A DNA stretch of 14,744 nt from Candidatus Iainarchaeum sp. (GCA_028691435.1 JAQUZG010000017.1:1-14744); one strand, 5' to 3'; positions 1 through 7,936 are shown, counted from the first letter of the stretch. Numbers and translations are program-made. The notes: a model not told the origin generated them from the sequence alone.

Positions 1-525
1 TTTTATTCGGTTTTGTTTTTGTTTGTGGTTGTGTTGATTTATGTTGGTATTTTGTTTGCTAAGTTTTCTTATTTTACTAATAAGTTGAAGACTCGTGAGT
101 CTGAGTCTGATTTGTTGTTGACTTTGATTCAGGGTGTTCAAAAGCAATGTTTTGTTGATAAGAGTTTGTCTATTAATGAGTATTATGATGCCTTGTCTCA
201 GTTTGAAACAAGACTTGTTGAAGTGTCGGAAGTTGGTATTGAGTATGAAACAAAAAAATCTAACTTGTTCAAATTAAAATCAAGTATTTCAAGACTAAAA
301 AAAGAAAAAGCGGCATTATTAGATAAAATCAAAAAAACACAACAACAATACTTTGAACTAGGATTAATAGAAACAAGAATCTACGAAGCAAGAACAAAAT
401 CATTAACAAAAAAACTATCACAACTAGAAGAAGAAATCGTATCAAAAGAATACACAAAAGACAAAAGATTAAAAAGAAGCAAACTAAACATAATATGGAA
501 CATATACTACAAAATATTCGGTTAA
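1..525 (+). CDS. membrane-anchored coiled-coil protein, 5' end missing
   Basis: The frame is open from the first base of the window, so the gene probably begins upstream; a TTG at 13 is the first possible start inside it. The visible protein begins with a hydrophobic segment (about residues 1-17 counted from the TTG, FLFVVVLIYVGILFA) and continues as a charged helical region, strongly coiled-coil and Lys/Glu/Gln-rich from about residue 75 to 155. It ends in a basic, aromatic tail. I do not recognise a family. The stop TAA (523-525) overlaps an AAGG(T) ribosome-binding-like site used by the next gene, which starts 9 nt later, so the two are probably co-transcribed and this protein may help assemble or anchor the surface protein (inference). 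Codon choice changes abruptly: Lys is always AAG up to about base 160 and always AAA from 246 onward, with parallel changes for Leu, Arg and Tyr. Confidence 0.75.
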   Translation, partial: FYSVLFLFVVVLIYVGILFAKFSYFTNKLKTRESESDLLLTLIQGVQKQCFVDKSLSINEYYDALSQFETRLVEVSEVGIEYETKKSNLFKLKSSISRLKKEKAALLDKIKKTQQQYFELGLIETRIYEARTKSLTKKLSQLEEEIVSKEYTKDKRLKRSKLNIIWNIYYKIFG

Positions 526-534
526 GGTAAAAAA

Positions 535-2196
535 ATGAACAAAATAAAATTTGATTATAATCAAAGCATTAATGATTTTGAAAAATGCAAACAAAAGTCT
601 TATTTGAATAATTGTGGCTTAGGTGCTGTTGGTCAGGGTACGATTGAGTATTTGGTGATTTTGGCTGTTGTTGTTGTTTTGGCTTTGGTTGCTGTTGTTA
701 TGTTGTTGGGGATTTTTGATGGTGGTTCTACTTCTTCTAATTCTGATCGTATTGGTGGGGTTAGTTCTGATCTTGGTGTGATGGAGTCTTTGGTTGGTGT
801 TGATGGTAATTTTTTGGTGAAGTTGAAGAATAATAGTGGTCGTAGTCTTTTGGTGAAGAGTATTGTTATTGATGGTGTGGATGTTAATTATTTTGTTGGT
901 AATAGTTTAGGGGTTTCTGATAGTGGGTCGTTTGTTGTGCCTTCTTCTAGTGAATGTGTTGCTGGGGAATCTGTAGTTAAGGATGTGTTGGTTTCTGTTT
1001 TGGTTAATGGGGTTGTTAGTGTTAAGTCTTTGAAGGTTAGTTTTTTGTGTGGAAATTATGATGTTGATGATAGTTTACTAGCGAGCAGTGTTGATGTTAA
1101 TAAGTGTCATTATGGGGATGTGGCTTATCCTGATATGAATGATTGTAATTTTGTTTTATGTGCGTCTAGAATTGAATGTCAAACTCCTCCATCAGAAGAC
1201 GATGATGAATTTGTTGGGGTTGAGGATGTGAATGCTTTTATTTTTGATGTGACTGCTCCTGTTTTATCTATTACAAGTAGTGTTGTTGATGGTAATAGTA
1301 TTAGGGTTTATTTTACAGCAACTGATAACAATGTAATTGAAACTTTTGATAGAAATTATACTGGTAGTGCATTTGTTGAATTTACTCCAGTAACAGTCAC
1401 TACAAATAGTTACTATTTAGATTTAAATTTGTCTTATGCAACAACTTACACTTTCTGCATAAAAGCAACAGACTACAACTCAAACTATGTAGTAGACTGT
1501 GACACAAACACAACTGATGCATCACCCGTAAATCCCGCAATAGCATTACTAAGAAACGGATTAGTAGGGTACTGGGCATTGGAAGAATCTTCAGGCACAA
1601 CTGCAATAGATTCTTCATCTAATAATAAAGATGGTTTAATTTCAGGTAGTCCATCTCAAAATCAAACAGGTGCTGTTGGAAATTCATATTATTTTGATGG
1701 AATTGATGATAAAATTTCAATAACTGGTTATAAAGGGATTATGACATCACCATATAGTATTCAATTTTGGATTAATACCACTGGTCATTCAGGAAGTTAT
1801 GAATGGGCAATAATTCAATGGGGGACAACTTCAAGTATGCATTGGCAAGATGTAGAACTACACCCTTTTTCACCAGGTAAAGTTACTTCGGTTACGAGCG
1901 GAAATAGAATTCAATCAACTTCGAGCGTGGATGACGGAGCATGGCATCACGTAATTATTTTAGTAAATAATGGAACGATTTCATTTTATATTGATTCAGT
2001 ACTTGATAGTTCTTTTGCAACAGCAGCTGTTTTAAGCGAAGGGGTTGATTTAGGAATTGGATGGAGACCAAGCTATTCAGCACAATATTTTAAAGGATAT
2101 TTAGATGAAATAGCAATTTGGAATCGTGATTTAAATTCAACAGAAATTTCATGGTTATATAATTCAAGAGATGGTTTATCTTTAAGACCAGATTAA
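535..2196 (+). CDS. surface protein with class III (pilin-type) signal peptide and C-terminal LamG-like domain
   Basis: A 553-residue exported protein. Residues 33-60 (GQGTIEYLVILAV, then a Val/Leu-rich stretch ending in LLGIF) match the archaeal class III signal peptide, in which a prepilin peptidase cuts between Gly and Gln and the helix joins a pilus-like filament or anchors in the membrane. About 33 residues precede the cut site, long for a pilin leader. Residues 70-220 form a Ser/Val-rich beta region with several Cys. Residues 240-330 look like an Ig/fibronectin-type sandwich (APVLSITSS... and YTFCIKATD). Residues 342-546 form a concanavalin-like LamG domain (GLVGYWALEESSG, YYFDGIDD, FWINTT, WHHVIILVNNG, YLDEIAIWNRDL), a fold that commonly binds carbohydrate. 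Many NxS/T sites suggest N-glycosylation. The ATG follows an AAGG-type site overlapping the upstream stop. A role in adhesion or cell-cell contact is inferred. Codon use switches from G/T-ending (600-1130) to A/C-ending (about 1430-1570). Confidence 0.85.
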   Translation: MNKIKFDYNQSINDFEKCKQKSYLNNCGLGAVGQGTIEYLVILAVVVVLALVAVVMLLGIFDGGSTSSNSDRIGGVSSDLGVMESLVGVDGNFLVKLKNNSGRSLLVKSIVIDGVDVNYFVGNSLGVSDSGSFVVPSSSECVAGESVVKDVLVSVLVNGVVSVKSLKVSFLCGNYDVDDSLLASSVDVNKCHYGDVAYPDMNDCNFVLCASRIECQTPPSEDDDEFVGVEDVNAFIFDVTAPVLSITSSVVDGNSIRVYFTATDNNVIETFDRNYTGSAFVEFTPVTVTTNSYYLDLNLSYATTYTFCIKATDYNSNYVVDCDTNTTDASPVNPAIALLRNGLVGYWALEESSGTTAIDSSSNNKDGLISGSPSQNQTGAVGNSYYFDGIDDKISITGYKGIMTSPYSIQFWINTTGHSGSYEWAIIQWGTTSSMHWQDVELHPFSPGKVTSVTSGNRIQSTSSVDDGAWHHVIILVNNGTISFYIDSVLDSSFATAAVLSEGVDLGIGWRPSYSAQYFKGYLDEIAIWNRDLNSTEISWLYNSRDGLSLRPD

Positions 2197-2210
2197 GTTT
2201 AACTAAAATC

Positions 2211-2219
2211 TTATATACT
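2211..2219 (+). promoter_or_regulatory. TATA box of the APC permease gene
   Basis: TTATATACT is centred about 26 nt before the ATG at 2240. That spacing would place transcription start at or next to the start codon, so the mRNA is probably leaderless. No Shine-Dalgarno sequence precedes the ATG. Confidence 0.6.
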
Positions 2220-2239
2220 CCTTTTGATGTGTTGATGTT

Positions 2240-3580
2240 ATGAAACAAGTTGTTACATTAACTAGTGCGACAATTTATGGTATTGGGGTAATTGTTGGTG
2301 CTGGGATTTATGCTTTAATTGGAGTAAGTGCTGGCATAAGTGGAAATGCGATTTGGATTTCTTTTATTTTAGCAGCAGTTATTGCTTCATTAACTGCGTT
2401 TTCATATGTTGAATTGTCTAGTAGGTTTGTAAAAGAAAGTGCTGCTTCATTTTATGTAAAAAAAGCTTTTGGAAGTAAATTTTTTTCATTTTTTACTGGA
2501 TTTCTTTCATTTATAATAGTTTTATTTTCAAGTAGTGCGGTTGCTTTTGGATTTGCAACTTATCTTAAAGCATTTATTCCATTTCATGTTATTATAATTG
2601 CAATTTTTATTATAATTTTATGTGCAATTGTTAATTTGTTTGGAATGAAATTAAGTATAAATGTAACAAAAATTTTGACTGTTGTAAGTGTGATAGGTTT
2701 ACTAATTTTAATTGTTTTTGGTTTAAGATTTATTAATCCATCAATTAATTTATTTGCTGGGATAAATGGGGAACAAGGGCTTGATTTAATTCCTGTTCTT
2801 TTTTCTAGTGTTGCATTAATTTTCTTTTCATACTTAGGATTTGAAGAAATAGCAAATATTTCTGAAGAAGTAATTAATCCTGAAAAAAATGTGCCAAAAG
2901 CAATCATATTTTCACTTTTTATTGTGACTATTATTTATGTTTTAGTTTCTATAGTTTCCATAAGTGTAATTTCTCCTGCTACTCTTGCTTTGGCATCAAA
3001 TGCTTCTAGTTTATCACAAGGACCATTAGCTTTAGTGGCTGACAAAGTAGTTTTTGATGGATTTGGAGTTGTTTTATCTTTTATTGCACTTTTTGCAACA
3101 GCATCTACTTTATTAGTTTTATTAGTTGGAGCATCAAGATTAATTTATGGTTTAAGTGAACAAAATTTAATTCCAAAAATCTTTACAAAAGTTAGTAAAA
3201 AAAATAATGCTCCTTACTTAGCAATTTTATTGAGTACAGTGCTAACTATTTTATTTCTTTTTCTTGGAAATTTAGAGGAATTAGGGAATTTAACTACTAT
3301 GGGCACATTTTTATTATTTTTTATAATTAATTGTGCATTAATTGTTGTTAGATTTAAAGAAAAACGAATCATTTCAAAGATTCATTCTCCATTAAATTTT
3401 GGGTATGTGCCATTGCTTGCAGTAGTTGGTGCAATATTTTGTTTATTTATGTTTTTAACTCAATATTGGCAACCAGTTAGTTTTTTTGGATTCCAACTAC
3501 CAATGATTATTTTTGGTTTAATCATGTTTAGTTTATCTTTACCAATTTATTTTTTGTTTAATAAAAAAAGTGATGAGTGA
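2240..3580 (+). CDS. APC-family amino acid permease
   Basis: A 446-residue polytopic membrane protein with about twelve hydrophobic helices. Helix 1 carries the unwound-helix signature of the amino acid-polyamine-organocation superfamily (YGIGVIVGAGIYALIG, residues 13-28), where the substrate amino and carboxyl groups bind. FSYVELSSRFVKESAASFYVKKAFG (about 54-78, helix 2 to the following loop) and SYLGFEEIANISEEVINPEKNVPKAI (about 197-222, helix 6 and the loop after it) are also typical of this family. It is expected to import or exchange amino acids driven by ion or substrate gradients; the substrate cannot be told from sequence. Length is normal for the family. It has its own TATA box and stands alone. 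A degraded carbon-nitrogen hydrolase gene follows directly, and the frame after the stop encodes one further hydrophobic helix (see findings). Confidence 0.92.
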   Translation: MKQVVTLTSATIYGIGVIVGAGIYALIGVSAGISGNAIWISFILAAVIASLTAFSYVELSSRFVKESAASFYVKKAFGSKFFSFFTGFLSFIIVLFSSSAVAFGFATYLKAFIPFHVIIIAIFIIILCAIVNLFGMKLSINVTKILTVVSVIGLLILIVFGLRFINPSINLFAGINGEQGLDLIPVLFSSVALIFFSYLGFEEIANISEEVINPEKNVPKAIIFSLFIVTIIYVLVSIVSISVISPATLALASNASSLSQGPLALVADKVVFDGFGVVLSFIALFATASTLLVLLVGASRLIYGLSEQNLIPKIFTKVSKKNNAPYLAILLSTVLTILFLFLGNLEELGNLTTMGTFLLFFIINCALIVVRFKEKRIISKIHSPLNFGYVPLLAVVGAIFCLFMFLTQYWQPVSFFGFQLPMIIFGLIMFSLSLPIYFLFNKKSDE

Positions 3581-3661
3581 TAAAACAATTATTGGGTTAT
3601 AACATGGTTTATTGTTGGTCTAATTGGAAATCTTTTTATTTGTCTAACTTGTTTATATATT

Positions 3662-4516
3662 ATGTCTGATTTAATTGATTTAATTGCGATTCAAAGTGAT
3701 AACTATTTTACTGCTAATGAATTAGTTGAAGTTGTGAAAAGAATACTTGTTACTCATAAAGGTAATCAATAATAATTGCTTTTCCAGAGCTTGTTTTAGG
3801 TAATAATAGTATTTCTAAATCAAATTCGGTTAATTTAGCTAAGTGATTAAACAAATTATTGGCTATTCATGGACAAGCATTTGTTTTTTATTCTGTCCTT
3901 GAAAAAGAAGAATTAAGCAAAAAATTAGTTCTAACCAAAGATAAAAAAGATGAATTATTAAAAAAAGAAAAGATTTAGATAAAGTTTTTAATTTAGGTTT
4001 TTTAAACAAAGGCTATATTGTTACGCCAAGTAGGCCAAATCTATTTTTATCTTATCCTAAAGTTTGGAGAAGAATTGATAATGGGGTTCCAAAATTAACT
4101 GGGTATGATATGTCTGTTTTAAATAAACAGGTTCCTTAAGAAAAATTGTTTAAAAAGGTTATTCAATATTGTTTTGCAAAAGCTAAATGTGTTCATGCAT
4201 TTCCAGTAGTTAATGTTTCAAATGTTTTAGTTCAATTAAGAGTTTGCGCTGATGTGAGTCTTTTAAACAAATTTAAAAAGTTAAACAAAAAACAAGTTGA
4301 TTTAATTATTATTCCGGCTAATAATTTGGATCCTAAACATTACATTGGGCAAATAATTAAAGAATTTACAAGAACTGGGCGATGGTAGTTGATGGTGGAA
4401 GAAAAAGAACAGATTTTTTGTTTAAACATAATTCTGATTATGAAAGACATTATGTTAATAATTATGATTTAAAAAAAGGAAGATTTTTAGTTTGTCAAAG
4501 AGAATTTATTCATTAA
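3662..4516 (+). pseudogene. decayed carbon-nitrogen hydrolase (nitrilase superfamily)
   Basis: No single reading frame covers this stretch, but successive frames spell a nitrilase-superfamily protein in the right order. First is an N-terminal helix (ELVEVVKRIL, 3662-3772). After a frame change near 3769 comes IIIAFPELVLGN, with the catalytic Glu codon at 3787-3789. A TGA interrupts at 3844-3846 before LLAIHGQAFVFYSVLE. After another frame change (about 3960-3976) comes GYIVTPSRPNLFLSYPKVW, with the catalytic Lys codon at 4059-4061. A TAA at 4137-4139 is followed by VLVQLRVCADVS, with the catalytic Cys codon at 4245-4247, and then VDLIIIPANN. A final frame change near 4382 leads into MVVDGG and a tail ending at 4516. 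The family cleaves nitriles or amides with an E-K-C triad; here at least five lesions rule out a full-length product. Raw-read errors in AT-rich DNA are a less likely explanation given the mix of stops and shifts. Confidence 0.65.
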
Positions 4517-4666
4517 TTATTTTCCAATCACAATTAAATAAATTCCACTTAATAACAAGATTATTGAAGCTATTTGATTTCCTGAAATTAATGGAACTGA
4601 AACATGTAAAAGAACAAGTGAAATTAAAACTAAAATTCCAACTATTTGATTTTTTCCTAAACTCAT
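4517..4666 (-). CDS. small two-helix membrane protein
   Basis: A 49-residue frame on the minus strand from ATG at 4666 to TAA at 4517. The protein consists of two hydrophobic helices (about residues 8-27, IVGILVLISLVLLHVSVPL, and 31-47, IASIILLLSGIYLIVIG) joined by a short turn, with MSLGKNQ in front. No family is recognised. It occupies the gap between the decayed hydrolase, whose last stop ends at 4516, and the MscS channel on the same strand, 78 nt from that gene's stop. Hydrophobic helices of this regularity, ended by a stop and opened by an ATG, are unlikely to be chance, but such peptides are hard to prove by eye. Confidence 0.5.
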   Translation of the reverse strand: MSLGKNQIVGILVLISLVLLHVSVPLISGNQIASIILLLSGIYLIVIGK

Positions 4667-4744
4667 AATATCTTACTCATTTTGTTATTTATAAAAATAA
4701 TTGTTAGTATACATAATTAATCTATTTGAAACACAATTAGTTAT

Positions 4745-5893
4745 TTATTGAAAATTTTTTAAAGATTCAATAAATTTCTTTTCTTTTTTTCCAAAAACTA
4801 GTTCCATGTGTGGATAAGCTACTTCTATATCCTTTTCTTTCTTTAAAGCATCTAAAAATGCAATATTTATTTCACTTCTATTTTTTATAATTTGTTTATA
4901 AGGGGTAAGAAATTGGGCACTTAATACAATGTATGAATCGGCCATTTCAAGTCTAATTTTTGGTTTAAATTCTTCTTCCATTTCAGCAAGGTCTTCGATC
5001 TTTTTTTCAATAGTTTCTTTTTCTTTTTCAAGAATAGTTTGTGATTTTGCAGTTTCAATTGTGATTGGCTGATGATCAATTTTCTTTTTTTGAAATTGAT
5101 CAAGAAAAAATTCAACTTTTAATTTCTTTTTAGTTTCTCGTTTAATATAATTTTTTATATTTGTCTTTAGATTCTTTATAATAATTGATTCTAATAGTTT
5201 CATGGCTTTTATATAATTACTTTCGTAAGTTATTGAAATTTGAAGTTCTTCAAGAACATAATTTGAGTTTTTTGAATAATTTTCTACTTCTGTTGTTAAT
5301 ACTAGGTCATTGGGTAAAGTTATTATTTTTTGACTTTGAGCTTCACTTTTTTCTAAAAATCCATAAAGAACAGTATTCATTATTTGAATTTCTTTAACGT
5401 CTCCTTTAATTGTTCCAATTTTTACTCTGTCTCCTTCTGAGTAAATATCTTTAGTTGTTATTGTTAGCCATCCAACAAAATTCATTACTGGTTTTTGAAG
5501 AGCAAAAGTAAGTCCAAGTCCAATTAAACCGATTGAAGTTATTAAAGCATCTAGGTTTTTAAAAAATAAAAAAATAATTGTAATACAATAAATTACTCCA
5601 AAAATTATTTTTGATAGTTTTAGTAATCCGGGTCTGTTTCGATCATCAAAAAATAATTTAGATTTAATTATCGTGTACTTATAAATTGAAAAAATGATTA
5701 TGAATATAATTAGGATAATTATTGATACAATTATTTTTGGGACAAATGGCCAAAATTGAATCATTAAATCAAATGTTGTACTAATTATTGTTGGATCAAA
5801 AAAATAAATTGTTGCCGTTAAGATAACAAGTGAAAAAAAGATAATTAATATTTTTAGTAAATTAAATAAATTTTTTGGCTTTTTTTCTTGCAT
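4745..5893 (-). CDS. MscS-family mechanosensitive channel
   Basis: A 382-residue channel protein that would open under membrane tension and release small solutes at hypo-osmotic shock. The N-terminal half holds about four hydrophobic helices. The last is the Gly/Ala-rich pore helix (ALITSIGLIGLGLTFALQKPVMNFVGWL), typical of MscS TM3 with its kinked continuation. A beta-type domain follows (TKDIYSEGDRVKIGTIKGDVKEIQIMNTVLYG), matching the MscS middle domain. The C-terminal part contains a Lys/Glu-rich insertion (about 260-310, KEKETIEKKIEDLAEMEEEF) that looks coiled-coil and lengthens the cytoplasmic domain. I chose ATG at 5893 rather than a TTG two codons upstream, because a TATA box is centred 27 nt before it. 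Gene and promoter stand alone. Confidence 0.9.
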   Translation of the reverse strand: MQEKKPKNLFNLLKILIIFFSLVILTATIYFFDPTIISTTFDLMIQFWPFVPKIIVSIIILIIFIIIFSIYKYTIIKSKLFFDDRNRPGLLKLSKIIFGVIYCITIIFLFFKNLDALITSIGLIGLGLTFALQKPVMNFVGWLTITTKDIYSEGDRVKIGTIKGDVKEIQIMNTVLYGFLEKSEAQSQKIITLPNDLVLTTEVENYSKNSNYVLEELQISITYESNYIKAMKLLESIIIKNLKTNIKNYIKRETKKKLKVEFFLDQFQKKKIDHQPITIETAKSQTILEKEKETIEKKIEDLAEMEEEFKPKIRLEMADSYIVLSAQFLTPYKQIIKNRSEINIAFLDALKKEKDIEVAYPHMELVFGKKEKKFIESLKNFQ

Positions 5894-5914
5894 AATCAAT
5901 ATGAAATCGCATTA

Positions 5915-5926
5915 GTATTTATATAC
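5915..5926 (-). promoter_or_regulatory. TATA box of the MscS gene
   Basis: Read on the minus strand this is GTATATAAATAC, centred about 27 nt before the ATG at 5893. The spacing fits an archaeal promoter with a leaderless or nearly leaderless transcript and supports the ATG over the upstream TTG as the start. Confidence 0.55.
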
Positions 5927-5947
5927 TATTCTTTATTTATACATAAT

Positions 5948-6619
5948 TTATTGTTTTTGGTATTTTTTTGCTTTTGATATTTCATCTATTCCTACATGTT
6001 TGTCTAAATTATCAAGTCCTGCTGCAAAAGTTGGATTAGCGCTTCTTCTTCGATCATTATATTTTTTTATATCTGCTTTAGTTAATTCTCGTATTGGGGG
6101 AGTTATTCTTATTCCAAAAGAATTATATCCATCAATAATTTTATCCCCTGATTTAATTTCATTGATTAATTTTTGTACATCAGCTTCGTACCATTTTTTA
6201 TTTAATCTAAACCACGTTACTGCATGATTCCCGCGCATAACAAAAATTGCTGGAATGTTTTTTGCTCTTAATGCACTACATAAGATTAAACTGTGATCTA
6301 CGCACCCTCCATTTATGAAATCTTTTCCATATCGCCCTGTGCCTATGTAATTATCAATTAAAATTTTGTTAGCACTCCTTTTAGCATATGTTTGTTCTGA
6401 TTCAATAGCATTTAAGTTTTTTATCTGAATTGACATAACTCCATGCATCAAATCTTTTATTTGTGAAATTTGTGTTATTGGGCCAACACCCGCAAATTTA
6501 TTTGCAAAATCAATTATTTGTTTTGTTATTCTTGTGTTTGCTCCTGATTTTAAATTAACTAATTTTGGCTTTTTTGGTAAAGTAGGTTTAACTGAATTAA
6601 ATTTAGGTTTATTTGGCAT
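5948..6619 (-). CDS. transglutaminase-like (papain-fold) cysteine protein with basic N-terminus
   Basis: A 223-residue protein with the Cys-His-Asp arrangement of the transglutaminase-like superfamily. Cys106 sits at the start of a helix (GGCVDHSLILCSALRAKNIPA), His132 opens a strand (GNHAVTWFRL) and Asp147 ends the next strand (KWYEADVQ). Members are mostly peptidases or peptide-processing enzymes, some amidases or crosslinkers; the substrate is not predictable here. Residues 1-30 are rich in Lys and Pro (PNKPKFNSVKPTLPKKPKL), with no signal peptide, so a cytoplasmic or nucleic-acid-associated location is more likely than export. The core is preceded by a helical region (31-95). It is followed after 35 nt by a second minus-strand gene upstream (stop at 6655), so the two may form an operon. 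Confidence 0.75.
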   Translation of the reverse strand: MPNKPKFNSVKPTLPKKPKLVNLKSGANTRITKQIIDFANKFAGVGPITQISQIKDLMHGVMSIQIKNLNAIESEQTYAKRSANKILIDNYIGTGRYGKDFINGGCVDHSLILCSALRAKNIPAIFVMRGNHAVTWFRLNKKWYEADVQKLINEIKSGDKIIDGYNSFGIRITPPIRELTKADIKKYNDRRRSANPTFAAGLDNLDKHVGIDEISKAKKYQKQ

Positions 6620-6654
6620 ATTAAATATTAGTTACTTTTAATTAAAAAAGTTAA

Positions 6655-7248
6655 TCATTCTAATTTTTGAATTGATTCAATTATTTCAGAAAAGAAAGGT
6701 AATATGGACATTTTTAAAGTTAATATTTGTGAAAAAGCATCTTTTGTATTTGCATCAAAATATGTTTTACTATTGTTGATTTCTTGGGTAGTGATTAATT
6801 TAATTTCTCTTGATGCAGTTCTAATTCTTATTTCAATTTTTTTCATAGTTTCGATTAATTCTTGAGCAATAGCTTTTTTAGGTCTATTTTGTCTTTTTGC
6901 AATTGATGAAACGTATGAATCAACATATTTTCTTAATGAATTACTTGTCAAGTTTTCAGGTTCACTTAAAATATGTTCTCGACTAACAAGAATAAATGAT
7001 CGCATATTTGTTGGAGAGTCAAGTATACTTGAATAAATTTTTCTATTAGTATATAATGTTAATAATTTTTTTACTTTTGAATGCATCCAATCTTTATATG
7101 GACTTTTTAATTCACCTTTTGCAAATCCTACTGCATTATGTTTTTTTATTGAATCTCTTGTAAGTTTTCTCATAGTGTCAAGTGATAATTGACTGTTTGG
7201 TGATAAATAGTTTAATCTATTTGATTTTGATTTAACTAAATTAGCCAT
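6655..7248 (-). CDS. hypothetical helical protein
   Basis: A 197-residue soluble protein, Lys/Ser/Ile-rich and predicted almost wholly helical. It has no membrane segment, signal peptide or cysteine pair. Residues 1-40 are basic (SKSNRLNYLSPNSQLS, then TRDSIKKHN). The middle part has helices with regularly spaced charges (for example KKIEIRIRTASREIKLITTQEI, written here only as a pattern of alternating Ile and charged residues). I recognise no family. It lies just upstream of the transglutaminase-like gene on the same strand (35-nt gap), so it may be a partner or substrate. It diverges from the gene at 7328 across a 79-nt intergenic stretch that must hold both promoters. Confidence 0.65.
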   Translation of the reverse strand: MANLVKSKSNRLNYLSPNSQLSLDTMRKLTRDSIKKHNAVGFAKGELKSPYKDWMHSKVKKLLTLYTNRKIYSSILDSPTNMRSFILVSREHILSEPENLTSNSLRKYVDSYVSSIAKRQNRPKKAIAQELIETMKKIEIRIRTASREIKLITTQEINNSKTYFDANTKDAFSQILTLKMSILPFFSEIIESIQKLE

Positions 7249-7327
7249 AAGTCTATTATTAAGTCTTAATTTATAATTGTTATCTTTAAGTAGACAGATT
7301 TTTATTTGTTAAAATTATTCTAATTAT

Positions 7328-7936
7328 ATGCAAATTGATAAAGTTTATTTAATAGTTCATCCACTTCTCGATCAGAGCACAGTTCGTAATTTATCAAAAG
7401 CTGATAAATTAATTATAAAAAACGAACTTCATAATTTTGGTCAATTAGTTAATGAATCTGTTAGAAAAAAAGAAAATGCTTTGTTTATTGTTGTGCCTTC
7501 AAGGGTGAGAAAAAATACTATTGTTGCAAGATCACAAGATCGGTTAATTTCGTTTATTCAACGAAAATTAAACTCTAATTTTAAAATAATTGGTTCTGAA
7601 TTTGGTTATTATAATATTGGGGATTTGATTACTTCAAATCAAAAAAATAAAGCAGTTTTTTTAGCTGCTCAAAATGAATTAAATTCTATTGAATTTTCAA
7701 AAAATGTTCATGTACAAGCTGTTGGGCAATACTTAGATTGTTGTGTTAAAAGAGGGGCATTAAATATTTGTGAATTAATTGGTGCAAAAGGGGTTCATAC
7801 TACTTATGAACAATTAAACTGGTCAAAAAAGATGTGGTCGCCATTATTTATTAGAAAAGAAAAATTATTTACTAAATTTTCTAAATGGAGACGAGAATTA
7901 TTTGGAAAAAGAAAATTGAGTAAACCAAAAATTTGA
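7328..7936 (+). CDS. hypothetical alpha/beta protein
   Basis: A 202-residue protein. The pattern of hydrophobic strands alternating with amphipathic helices (KVYLIVHPL at 5-13, ALFIVVPSRV at 51-60, FKIIGSEFGYY at 85-95, NVHVQAVGQYLDCCVKRGA at 126-144) suggests a Rossmann-like or flavodoxin-like fold. The segment with paired Cys (LDCCVKRGALNI) is faintly like the region around the nucleophile of isochorismatase-like cysteine hydrolases (a CV following a strand), but other family signatures are missing, so I do not call it one. The C-terminus (175-202) is strongly basic (KWRRELFGKRKLSKPK). No signal peptide is seen. It diverges from the gene at 7248 and is 49 nt upstream of another basic protein on the same strand. 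Confidence 0.65.
   Translation: MQIDKVYLIVHPLLDQSTVRNLSKADKLIIKNELHNFGQLVNESVRKKENALFIVVPSRVRKNTIVARSQDRLISFIQRKLNSNFKIIGSEFGYYNIGDLITSNQKNKAVFLAAQNELNSIEFSKNVHVQAVGQYLDCCVKRGALNICELIGAKGVHTTYEQLNWSKKMWSPLFIRKEKLFTKFSKWRRELFGKRKLSKPKI

Noticed and set aside
1400..1618. Minus-strand frame of 72 codons inside the surface-protein gene
   Set aside because: Leu/Ser/Cys-rich shadow of the plus-strand coding sequence with no motif or promoter.
2584..2907. Minus-strand frame of 107 codons inside the permease gene
   Set aside because: Antisense to clear transmembrane coding sequence; its Ile/Thr-rich composition mirrors that gene.
4146..4388. 80-codon frame taken as a separate gene
   Set aside because: It is the Cys-bearing fragment of the nitrilase pseudogene, starts at a TTG after an in-frame stop, and has no promoter of its own.
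4921..5397. Short frames on both strands inside the MscS gene
   Set aside because: Shadows of the channel gene with Lys- or Leu-run composition only.
6000..6227. 75-codon plus-strand frame inside the transglutaminase-like gene
   Set aside because: Shadow of a gene with a recognisable catalytic triad on the other strand.
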